Shown here piece after piece: positions 1-4,901 of a DNA stretch of 6,710 bases. The translations under genes and the position numbers were made by a program. How positions within the stretch are numbered: the stretch's first letter is position 1; the number at the start of each line of letters is the position of its first letter. The stretch is from an uncultured Armatimonadota bacterium (GTDB taxonomy: Bacteria > Armatimonadota > Fimbriimonadia > Fimbriimonadales > Fimbriimonadaceae), in the NCBI GenBank assembly GCA_946478935.1, contig CAMLEL010000135.1, positions 1 to 6,710 of the forward strand, read 5' to 3'. The notes below the pieces were generated by a model. The model ran no database searches. It worked only from the letters and a program-made list of their open reading frames with translations, and was not told the origin of the DNA.

Positions 1-275
1 GTATCGTCGTCCTCCTTGATGGTCAGGATGACGACTTGGACTGACTTTTCCTTCTTGAGCACGTGCCGGGTCAATTCAATGCCGTTCATTCGCGGCATGT
101 TGATATCGGTCAGCAGCACGTCAGGCGGATCAGCCAAGACGAGGTCAAGGGCTTCCTGGCCATCTTTGGCCACGCCAAGAACTTCGCACTCCGGCATCAG
201 GGTCAGGGTCTTTTGAAGCGCGCTGCGATACGCCGCTTCGTCATCTGCGATTACCACTCGGATCTTGTCCGCCAT
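1..275 (-). CDS. Response regulator, NarL/LuxR-type receiver domain (partial, C-terminus beyond window)
   Basis: Reverse translation from the ATG at 275-273 gives 91 residues of a CheY-like receiver domain before the left edge. The fold markers are visible: the acidic pocket ADDE (D11, D12), the phospho-acceptor in LLTDINMP (D57), the MPRMNG turn after it, and the conserved Thr of beta-4 in VVILTI (T85). Such domains accept phosphate from a sensor histidine kinase and switch an output domain. The start (IRVVIADDEAAYRSALQ, and ECEVLGVAKDGQEAL) resembles NarL/FixJ regulators, which carry a C-terminal LuxR-type DNA-binding helix-turn-helix, but the output domain lies outside the window. No Shine-Dalgarno is seen; a TATAAT box sits 7 nt before the ATG, suggesting a leaderless mRNA. 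The nucleotidyltransferase gene ends 26 nt upstream on the same strand. No kinase gene is in view. The receiver call is firm; the subfamily is inferred. Confidence 0.9.
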   Translation of the reverse strand, partial: MADKIRVVIADDEAAYRSALQKTLTLMPECEVLGVAKDGQEALDLVLADPPDVLLTDINMPRMNGIELTRHVLKKEKSVQVVILTIKEDDD

Positions 276-282
276 AGGCGCG

Positions 283-288
283 ATTATA
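283..288 (-). promoter_or_regulatory. -10 box for the response regulator (leaderless)
   Basis: Read on the minus strand, the hexamer is a perfect TATAAT followed by 7 nt (CGCGCCT) and the ATG of the response regulator. With the usual 6-7 nt from -10 to +1, transcription would start on or next to the ATG. I see no convincing -35 hexamer at 16-18 nt. It lies in the 26-nt gap after the nucleotidyltransferase gene, so the regulator can be transcribed independently of it. Confidence 0.6.
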
Positions 289-301
289 CAGCAGGCTGAA
301 T

Positions 302-796
302 CTATCTACCGCTATCTTCAGAAAGAATCGCTTTCAGCATCGAAACGTGCAAGGCATCTCGCTCTCGCCCAGTATTCGATTTCAACCGAATCAGGTCGGG
401 AATCGAGGCGATCCGGATCACCACTCCATCGATGTCGATCGCAAGTGAACGCTCGTACAGATCACCGAAGGACTCGATATTGGGCAAACGGTTGATGAGA
501 TCGACCGGCCCCGCCTCTGTCTTTAGGTGCATAAAAGGCGCAAGAATGATAGACAAATCAAGCGAATACTCACCAGATTCGGATGCGCGGACCGGCCTTG
601 CTCCCAATTCTTGAAGTGCGCTGAGGAGGTTCTGCAGGTTTTCTTGCGACTTCTCAAAAGCCAAGTCGCAGTCACTTGTGAGATAGGTCGCTCCGTGAAG
701 CATCACGGCCATACCACCAATCAGGACCCATTTGACCTCGTGGCGATTGAGCGACTCAGCTAGCTTTTCTAAGACGGGCAGTTCGGACGGCGTCAC
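302..796 (-). CDS. Nucleotidyltransferase-fold protein (DUF6036/AbiEii/MNT-like), possible toxin or toxin-modifying partner
   Basis: 164 residues with the minimal nucleotidyltransferase (pol-beta superfamily) pattern: VLIGGMAVMLHG (GG at 27-28), the metal-binding pair in TSDCDLAF (D42 and D44), and a likely third acidic residue in PVDLINR (D99). The C-terminal segment, residues 130-152 (ASIPDLIRLK then GRERDALH), matches the 'sleDLI.-K...GR.KD' tail seen in DUF6036 and AbiEii-like proteins. Members transfer NMP from NTP, and several are toxins of type IV or MNT-type toxin-antitoxin pairs; the target here cannot be read from sequence. The frame opens with GTG at 796 and overlaps the upstream 66-residue gene by 41 nt, so the two are probably translationally coupled. 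No Shine-Dalgarno precedes the GTG, and no later in-frame start keeps the N-terminal helix. The fold is fairly certain; the toxin role is inference from context. Confidence 0.8.
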   Translation of the reverse strand: MTPSELPVLEKLAESLNRHEVKWVLIGGMAVMLHGATYLTSDCDLAFEKSQENLQNLLSALQELGARPVRASESGEYSLDLSIILAPFMHLKTEAGPVDLINRLPNIESFGDLYERSLAIDIDGVVIRIASIPDLIRLKSNTGRERDALHVSMLKAILSEDSGR

Positions 797-956
797 GGAT
801 CTTGTTTACTGAGGCCAGCGTCCGGTTGTGCAAATGGTATCGCTCGGCGTAGGTGAGGGCAAGACTTTCGCGCAGGCGCACAAGGTCATTCCCGTCGGAA
901 TCTTGATCGCCATACCAATATCGCGCCATTTCGGGCGATAACTTTGCGACGTCCAT
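756..956 (-). CDS. Small hypothetical protein upstream of the nucleotidyltransferase, candidate antitoxin
   Basis: 66 residues from the second ATG of a tandem ATGATG (67 if the ATG at 959-957 is used). I do not recognise the family. It is charged and predicted soluble: an N-terminal part with LSPEMARYWYG (residues 6-16), then a probably helical Arg/Leu-rich C-terminal half (residues 28-64, with RLRESLALTYAERYHLHNR). No signal peptide, membrane segment or metal-binding cysteines are present. I chose the second ATG because it lies 7 nt after a perfect TATAAT, the same spacing as at other genes here; an upstream frame opening at 1019 would place the promoter inside the coding region. Its 3' end overlaps the nucleotidyltransferase gene by 41 nt, so they form one transcription unit. 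A small first gene coupled to an NTase second gene is typical of antitoxin-toxin order, but no sequence hallmark proves it. Confidence 0.65.
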   Translation of the reverse strand: MDVAKLSPEMARYWYGDQDSDGNDLVRLRESLALTYAERYHLHNRTLASVNKIRDAVRTARLRKAS

Positions 957-963
957 CATTAGG

Positions 964-969
964 ATTATA
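964..969 (-). promoter_or_regulatory. -10 box for the small gene/nucleotidyltransferase operon (leaderless)
   Basis: On the minus strand this is a perfect TATAAT, followed by CCTA and the tandem ATGATG; the second ATG begins 7 nt after the box. No TTGACA-like hexamer is found at 16-18 nt; a TTGGCA at 997-992 is 22 nt away, too far for a standard promoter. The expected -35 zone is instead occupied by an inverted repeat (980-996). Confidence 0.6.
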
Positions 970-979
970 CGTCGGAGAA

Positions 980-996
980 TGGCATTCCTGATGCCA
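980..996. repeat. Short inverted repeat, possible operator of the minus-strand operon
   Basis: TGGCAT and ATGCCA face each other across a 5-nt spacer (TCCTG). The repeat lies in the 98-nt divergent region between the small-protein operon and the peptide-transporter ATPase gene, over the place where the -35 element of the minus-strand promoter should be. An autoregulatory operator is a reasonable guess for a toxin-antitoxin-like operon, but 6-bp arms can arise by chance. Confidence 0.3.
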
Positions 997-1039
997 AGGC
1001 TTACCAGTATCGTGCTCAACTCGATCCGGCAGGCTCTTG

Positions 1040-1045
1040 TATAAT
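1040..1045 (+). promoter_or_regulatory. -10 box for the peptide-transporter ATPase gene (near-leaderless)
   Basis: A perfect TATAAT is followed by 9 nt (CTCCACTCG) and the ATG at 1055. A start at about +7 leaves a leader of zero to three bases. Only a weak -35 (TCAACT at 1016-1021, 18-nt spacer, three of six matches) is visible. The in-frame TTG at 1037 overlaps this box and so is unlikely to be the true start. Confidence 0.6.
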
Positions 1046-1054
1046 CTCCACTCG

Positions 1055-2035
1055 ATGCCCGTGCTCGAAGTCCGCGACCTGGAAGTCTCCTTTGGACCGA
1101 CCCGCATCCTGCGCGGAGTTTCGTTCGATCTCGAAGCGGGTCAGACCTTGGGAGTCGTCGGCGAGTCTGGCTGCGGTAAATCCATGACTGGCTTTGCCGT
1201 GATGGGCATGCTGCAAGCGCCAGGGAAAGTCTCCGCCGGCTCCATCAAGCTGGATGGCCGCGAGTTGGTGGGGCTCAGAGAAAAGGAGTATCGGGATATT
1301 CGGGGCGAGCAAATCGCTTTGGTCATGCAAGACCCGTTTACGTCGCTGAATCCAATGATGCGCGTTGGTGACCAGATCGCAGAAGCCTTCGTACTGCATC
1401 ATCGACTTTCGTGGTCAACCGCCCGCGAGCAGGCGATCGAGATGTTGGGCAAGGTGGGAGTACCCTCCCCCGGGGCCAGCGCACGCAAATACCCTCATCA
1501 AATGAGCGGTGGTCAGAGGCAACGCGTGGTGATCGCTATCGCCTTCGCCTGCAAGCCCAAGGTGCTGATTGCCGATGAGCCCACGACGGCGCTGGATGTG
1601 ACCCTGCAGGCTCAGATCCTGCGCCTACTGCGCCAGTTGCAAGAGGAGGAGAAGACGGCGGTAATGCTTATTTCGCATGACATCGGCGCGATCGCGTCCA
1701 TTTCCCAGCGGATCGCCGTTTTCTATGCGGGAAAGATTGTCGAATTCGGTCCGGCGGCACAGGTCCTTCAAAAACCTGCAATGCCCTACACCAAGGCGCT
1801 CTTGAACGCCCTACCCGATCCCAACAAGGATCGCTTGGAAGCGATCAAGGGCCAGCCACCAGACTTCACCACGCTTGGCAAAGATTGTTCCTTCCGACCC
1901 CGCTGCCCTTATGCCATTGAGAAGTGTAGCGAAGAGCCCGGACTTATTCAGCTCGGTGATGATCACCGAGCCGCCTGTTGGCGAGCTGAAGAAGTCATGG
2001 CAGAAGCGGTGGAGCACCCACCGATCTCGGTCTAG
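1055..2035 (+). CDS. Peptide/nickel ABC transporter ATP-binding subunit (DppD/OppD family)
   Basis: 326 residues, the usual length for DppD (about 330). The nucleotide-binding domain is complete: Walker A GESGCGKS (36-43), Q-loop Gln92, signature MSGGQRQR (150-157), Walker B VLIADEPTT (170-178, catalytic Glu175), D-loop ALD (179-181) and H-loop His208. The C-terminal oligopeptide-transporter tail follows, with FRPRCPYAIEKC. This tail has cysteines 278, 284, 291 and 308, the pattern that holds a [4Fe-4S] cluster in a solved mycobacterial OppD. The subunit hydrolyses ATP on the cytoplasmic face to drive uptake of di- or oligopeptides through membrane permeases. Those permeases, a binding protein and the usual partner DppF/OppF are absent, so it must work with subunits encoded elsewhere. 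The ATG at 1055 is preferred over an in-frame TTG at 1037 because residues start at the canonical PVLEVRDLEV strand and TATAAT lies at 1040. The stop codon overlaps that of rmuC. Confidence 0.93.
   Translation: MPVLEVRDLEVSFGPTRILRGVSFDLEAGQTLGVVGESGCGKSMTGFAVMGMLQAPGKVSAGSIKLDGRELVGLREKEYRDIRGEQIALVMQDPFTSLNPMMRVGDQIAEAFVLHHRLSWSTAREQAIEMLGKVGVPSPGASARKYPHQMSGGQRQRVVIAIAFACKPKVLIADEPTTALDVTLQAQILRLLRQLQEEEKTAVMLISHDIGAIASISQRIAVFYAGKIVEFGPAAQVLQKPAMPYTKALLNALPDPNKDRLEAIKGQPPDFTTLGKDCSFRPRCPYAIEKCSEEPGLIQLGDDHRAACWRAEEVMAEAVEHPPISV
1947..1990 (+). other. Two mutually exclusive hairpins inside the 3' end of the ABC ATPase gene
   Basis: A perfect palindrome at 1951-1971 (GCTCGGTGA, a 3-nt loop TGA, TCACCGAGC) can form a 9-bp stem. 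Its 5' arm overlaps TTCAGCTCG (1947-1955), which is also the exact complement of CGAGCTGAA (1982-1990), so a second 9-bp stem would compete with the first. Both lie in codons for about residues 298-312, with no T-run after them, so neither is a standard intrinsic terminator. Being about 45-60 nt before the convergent stop codons, they might shape the transcript end; chance within coding sequence is equally possible. Confidence 0.35.
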
Positions 2036-3516
2036 GCTTCAGTCGCCAAGCGATCGACAGCCTCATCGACCTCGGCAGCGCCTTCAACCACTGCAAGCGG
2101 AAGTCCATCTTCCTCGAATCCAAGAGGCAAAATCCCGGCCGGTAGCGGATCGAGGGACCGACCATTCGATGCACCCATCGATTCCAATCGCCTTGCCGTC
2201 GGCAATACACGGCTGTTCAAGTTGTACGCCGCAGAATCGAAGGCTCCTTTCGCCTTGTCCAAACTCTTGCCCAACACCGAGAAATTCGACATCAGGTCGG
2301 CAATTCGCTTGTGCAGAGCGGCCCCTTCCTTGGCAATCTTTTGCGCATCCTCTGCAAGTCTCGTCTCCATCCAACCGTAGCGAATCACCTTCAACAAGCC
2401 GACGAGCGTTGGAGGACTTGCAATCAGGATTCGCTTGGCAAGGGCAGTTTCGACGAGATTCGGTTGACCCTCCAATGCGGCATAAAGGAACGACTCATTC
2501 GGGAGAAACATGACAACGAAGTCGGGCGAATCTTCTCGTTTGATGCCGTACTCCTTCTTCGCCAAGGCTTCCACATGGCTGAGCACCTGTTTGCCGTGAC
2601 GCAGGAGAGCCGCTCGACGACGGTCTTCATCAGTAGCTTCGATGTAGTCGTCGAAGGCATCTCTCGGAGTCTTGGCGTCCACCACGATGACCCGCCCGCC
2701 CGGCATCTTCACCGTCATATCGGGCACAATGCGACCCTCGTCTGAGTCAAATGTGTGCTGGAAGGTCAGGTCACAATGCTCGGACATCCCTGCCAACTCC
2801 ATGCAGTTTTGCAGTTGCGCCTCGCCCCATCGTCCGCGTACGTGAGGTTTTCTGAGGGCATCTTTGAGGCCGCCTGCTTCTTTGGCCACGCTTTGGGTTG
2901 TGGATACAACCTGTTCCAGCCCCTTGGCGATCTCGCCGAAAGCTTTTTGCCGCGCACTTTCCAGGTTTTGTGCCTGCTCGTCGATGCGCTTAAGGGACTC
3001 TTTAAGCGGCAGCAAAGTCCCCTCAAACGTTCTCTGATGGATCTCCAACTTTTGCTCGGTCTGCTTCGAAAGGTTGCCCAGCACATCCGCGGCTTGCTTG
3101 AGGAACGCACTGCTGTTTTCATCGACGACTTGCTTCGCTAAAACCGTCATGGCTTCACGAATGCGATTCTCGTCTTCTACCAATTGATTCTCTCTGCGGA
3201 GAAAGGCAGCTTCTTGCTGAGATCGGGCCTCGCGCTCTTGGGCAAGCCGCGTGCTCACCTCGTCATGGCTTGACCGCAGCTGACCAAGGTCCTCCGAGAG
3301 TCGGTTGCGCTCATCTTCGATCGCCTCGATCCGACCAATCAGTGCCCGAGCATCGAAGAGTTCGGCATTGAGACGCTTTGCTTCGTCAGACACCTGTTCA
3401 CATCGCGACTTCTCCGCCGATACCTGCCCAGCTAGGTGGCGGTACATCAAAACAAACCCGATACCGCAAGTCGCGGCCAAGGCTATGACGAGAATGAGGG
3501 CGTCCTGCACATTCAT
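2032..3516 (-). CDS. rmuC: RmuC family DNA recombination protein
   Basis: 494 residues from the ATG at 3516, close to the 475 of the E. coli protein. Order of parts: a membrane anchor (residues 6-25, ALILVIALAATCGIGFVLMY), a long charged coiled coil (about 30-165), and the RmuC domain (about 170-445). The domain carries VRGRWGE (226-232), VPDMTVKMPGG (264-274) and VIVVDAK (277-282). Asp266, Asp280 and Lys282 form a PD-(D/E)XK-type nuclease centre. FVVMFLPNESFLYAAL (333-348) is another family hallmark. RmuC limits recombination at short inverted repeats and is thought to act as a membrane-tethered nuclease; its substrate is not settled. The first residues are uncertain: TATACT directly abuts this ATG, while a GTG two codons later (3510) is 6 nt from the box and may be the leaderless start (492 residues). 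A longer frame opening at 3582 would cover the promoter and is unlikely. The gene is transcribed divergently from prpB and ends convergently with the ATPase gene. Confidence 0.93.
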   Translation of the reverse strand: MNVQDALILVIALAATCGIGFVLMYRHLAGQVSAEKSRCEQVSDEAKRLNAELFDARALIGRIEAIEDERNRLSEDLGQLRSSHDEVSTRLAQEREARSQQEAAFLRRENQLVEDENRIREAMTVLAKQVVDENSSAFLKQAADVLGNLSKQTEQKLEIHQRTFEGTLLPLKESLKRIDEQAQNLESARQKAFGEIAKGLEQVVSTTQSVAKEAGGLKDALRKPHVRGRWGEAQLQNCMELAGMSEHCDLTFQHTFDSDEGRIVPDMTVKMPGGRVIVVDAKTPRDAFDDYIEATDEDRRRAALLRHGKQVLSHVEALAKKEYGIKREDSPDFVVMFLPNESFLYAALEGQPNLVETALAKRILIASPPTLVGLLKVIRYGWMETRLAEDAQKIAKEGAALHKRIADLMSNFSVLGKSLDKAKGAFDSAAYNLNSRVLPTARRLESMGASNGRSLDPLPAGILPLGFEEDGLPLAVVEGAAEVDEAVDRLATEA

Positions 3517-3522
3517 AGTATA
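3517..3522 (-). promoter_or_regulatory. -10 box for rmuC
   Basis: Minus-strand TATACT (five of six matches to TATAAT) directly precedes ATGAAT, and a GTG codon follows 6 nt after the box. If used, transcription would start near the GTG at 3510 rather than before the ATG, which argues for GTG as the start codon. No clear -35 hexamer is seen at 16-18 nt. Confidence 0.5.
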
Positions 3523-3534
3523 CACACGTCTATC

Positions 3535-3557
3535 TAAAATAGGATGTAGAGTAACCT
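3535..3557 (+). promoter_or_regulatory. Candidate -10 elements for prpB
   Basis: Three overlapping possibilities lie in the 47-nt gap between rmuC and prpB: TAAAAT (3535-3540, five of six matches, giving a leader of about 17 nt), TAGAGT (3547-3552), and TAACCT (3552-3557), which lies 6 nt from the GTG and would give a leaderless mRNA. None has a good -35. The sequence alone does not decide which is used. Confidence 0.35.
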
Positions 3558-3563
3558 CATTGC

Positions 3564-4466
3564 GTGCTGAGGCCCCCCACATCTCATCCCGGCGCCCGCC
3601 TTCGCGAGCTCATGGCTGGCGGCTGCGTACTCATGCCCGGTGTCTTCAATGCTATTTCTGCCATTTCGGCAACCCAGTCAGGCGCACAGGCGCTCTACCT
3701 CAGCGGCGCTGGACTCACAAACGCATCGCTCGGAGTCCCGGATATCGCACTGGCAACGCTGACCGAGTTTGCCCAGCAGGCTGCCTACGTCGCCGCTGTC
3801 AGCCCGCTTCCCGTAATTAGTGACGCAGACACCGGCTTCGGAGAAGCGCTAAATGTCATGCGAACAGTGATCGAGATGGAAAGGGCGGGCCTGGCGGGCA
3901 TCCATATCGAAGATCAGGTGTCACCCAAACGATGCGGGCATTTGGACGGAAAGACAGTCATCGAGCGGAGCGAAATGGAGCGAAAAGTCCGTGCCGCAGT
4001 CGACTCAAAGAACGACCCAAGTTTCATCATTTGCGCTCGGACCGACGCACGTGGAGTCGAAGGGCTGGATTCCGCAATCGATCGGGCAAATGCCTATGTG
4101 GACGCGGGTGCCGACGCGATCTTCCCAGAGGGGCTGCAGTCCGAGGCCGAGTTCGAGCAGTTTCGCGCTCGAGTGGGCGCTCCGCTGCTGGCCAACATGA
4201 CTGAATTTGGCAAAACACCCATCATTTCTTTTCAAGTCTTTGCCGATATGGGCTACCAAATGGTGATCTATCCGATGACCGCCTTCCGCGTCATGCTCAA
4301 GGCGCTCGACGAATCGTATGCTCAACTCTTGGCGGAACAAAGCCAAGCAGGGTTCCTCGATCGGATGCGAACGCGAGCGGAGTTGTACGATCGGCTCCAA
4401 TACTCCGAGTTCGATGCCAAAGACAAATCTTGGCAATCATCTGGGCCAAGTATTGACAGAACCTAG
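3564..4466 (+). CDS. prpB: 2-Methylisocitrate lyase (PrpB), isocitrate lyase/PEP mutase superfamily
   Basis: 300 residues against about 296 in E. coli PrpB, with matching motif positions. YLSGAG (45-50) and DADTGFG (87-93, Asp87 and Asp89 for Mg2+) are followed by IHIEDQ (113-118), the catalytic loop KRCGH (122-126, Cys124), CARTDA (157-162), FPEG (187-190) and NMTEFG (211-216). KRCGH favours methylisocitrate lyase over isocitrate lyase, which has KKCGH. The enzyme splits 2-methylisocitrate into pyruvate and succinate, the last step of the methylcitrate cycle for propionyl-CoA, in the cytoplasm. Other superfamily members (PEP mutase, oxaloacetate decarboxylase) usually lack KRCGH. GTG at 3564 is the first possible start after an in-frame TAA at 3552 and keeps the conserved N-terminal RLREL helix; there is no Shine-Dalgarno. 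The next gene's promoter lies in its final codons, and a citrate synthase-family gene follows 435 nt on, supporting the pathway. Confidence 0.87.
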   Translation: MLRPPTSHPGARLRELMAGGCVLMPGVFNAISAISATQSGAQALYLSGAGLTNASLGVPDIALATLTEFAQQAAYVAAVSPLPVISDADTGFGEALNVMRTVIEMERAGLAGIHIEDQVSPKRCGHLDGKTVIERSEMERKVRAAVDSKNDPSFIICARTDARGVEGLDSAIDRANAYVDAGADAIFPEGLQSEAEFEQFRARVGAPLLANMTEFGKTPIISFQVFADMGYQMVIYPMTAFRVMLKALDESYAQLLAEQSQAGFLDRMRTRAELYDRLQYSEFDAKDKSWQSSGPSIDRT

Positions 4467-4482
4467 ATTCGACCTGTACAAA
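4453..4482 (+). promoter_or_regulatory. Promoter of the 121-residue membrane protein gene
   Basis: A perfect -35 TTGACA (4453-4458) and a -10 TACAAA (4477-4482, four of six matches) are separated by 18 nt. The ATG at 4490 begins 7 nt after the -10, so the transcript should be leaderless. The -35 lies within the last codons of prpB. It is the only promoter in the window with a consensus -35. Confidence 0.55.
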
Positions 4483-4489
4483 AGTATCC

Positions 4490-4855
4490 ATGCATTTGGG
4501 TTCAATCCTGCATTTGTTCCTGGCTGAAAGCTCGTCGTTCGATGGTTGGTTTCAGGTCATCGTTATCGGCGGCTTGTGGATCCTATACAAATCGGTCCTT
4601 CGCCCGATTATGGATGGGATTCTTTATATCGAAAAAGAGAAGGCCCGTAAGAAGCAAATCGAGAATGCGATCAAGTTCGAGGACTGGCTGGATAACCTCT
4701 TCCGCAGGAAGAAGCCACAGAATGATCTCCCATATCCACCTTTTCGTAAGACGAACGTGACTCCAGCTGAGAGGCAGGCGGAGAAGGAAAGACAGTCCCG
4801 CTTTGAGAAGTTCCTCTACGATTTAGGATCCGCCAAGGATAAAAAATCCAAGTGA
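4490..4855 (+). CDS. Hypothetical small membrane-anchored protein
   Basis: 121 residues; I do not recognise the family. The N-terminal third is hydrophobic, with a likely single membrane helix at about residues 20-38 (WFQVIVIGGLWILYKSVL), preceded by a short hydrophobic stretch (SILHLFLA, 5-12) that could be part of a hairpin. The rest is strongly charged and probably cytoplasmic: a Lys/Glu-rich helix (47-63), a basic patch RRKKP (72-76), a proline-containing linker (80-92) and a second Glu/Arg/Lys helix (91-109), ending in a lysine-rich tail. No enzymatic motif or cysteine is seen. ATG 4490 is the first in-frame ATG and lies 7 nt after a -10 element of a promoter with a consensus TTGACA. It sits 23 nt after prpB and 46 nt before the citrate synthase gene, all on one strand, so partial cotranscription is likely. 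Codon choice resembles its neighbours, so I take it as a real gene. Confidence 0.72.
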   Translation: MHLGSILHLFLAESSSFDGWFQVIVIGGLWILYKSVLRPIMDGILYIEKEKARKKQIENAIKFEDWLDNLFRRKKPQNDLPYPPFRKTNVTPAERQAEKERQSRFEKFLYDLGSAKDKKSK

Positions 4856-4890
4856 CGGTAAACTTCGGCAAACTCCCACTGCAGGATTTC

Positions 4891-4897
4891 AAAGAAG
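4891..4897 (+). promoter_or_regulatory. Purine-rich Shine-Dalgarno-like element of the citrate synthase gene
   Basis: AAAGAAG lies 4 nt before the ATG at 4902, and GCAGGA (4881-4886) is further upstream. Neither is a good AGGAGG match. However, no -10-like hexamer is placed for a leaderless start, so this gene appears to be translated from a leadered or polycistronic mRNA, unlike most others here. Confidence 0.3.
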
Positions 4898-4901
4898 AAT
4901 C

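Noticed and set aside
957..1019. N-terminal extension of the small gene to an ATG at 1019
   Set aside because: It would put the perfect TATAAT box at 969-964 inside the coding region and adds residues unlike a conserved N-terminus. The tandem ATG after the box is better placed.
1875..2513. 212-codon plus-strand frame spanning the convergent junction
   Set aside because: It overlaps the ends of two clearly identified genes in another frame. The predicted protein is rich in Ser, Pro and Arg without any motif.
2311..3141. Two plus-strand frames opposite rmuC (144 and 128 codons)
   Set aside because: Both lie inside the well-supported rmuC coding region. They have no promoter or domain support and low-complexity, shadow-like composition.
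3541..3549. AGGATGTAG before prpB as a start-stop minimal upstream ORF
   Set aside because: ATG-TAG is present, but no evidence shows it is transcribed or conserved. A two-codon coincidence in an AT-rich gap is likely.
3305..3820. 171-codon plus-strand frame covering the rmuC start and the prpB start
   Set aside because: It runs through both promoters and the conserved beginning of prpB in another frame, with no domain.
4837..4849. GGAT-AAAAA-ATCC inverted repeat near the end of the 121-residue gene
   Set aside because: Arms of 4 bp within coding sequence are too short and too AT-rich to call a terminator or operator.
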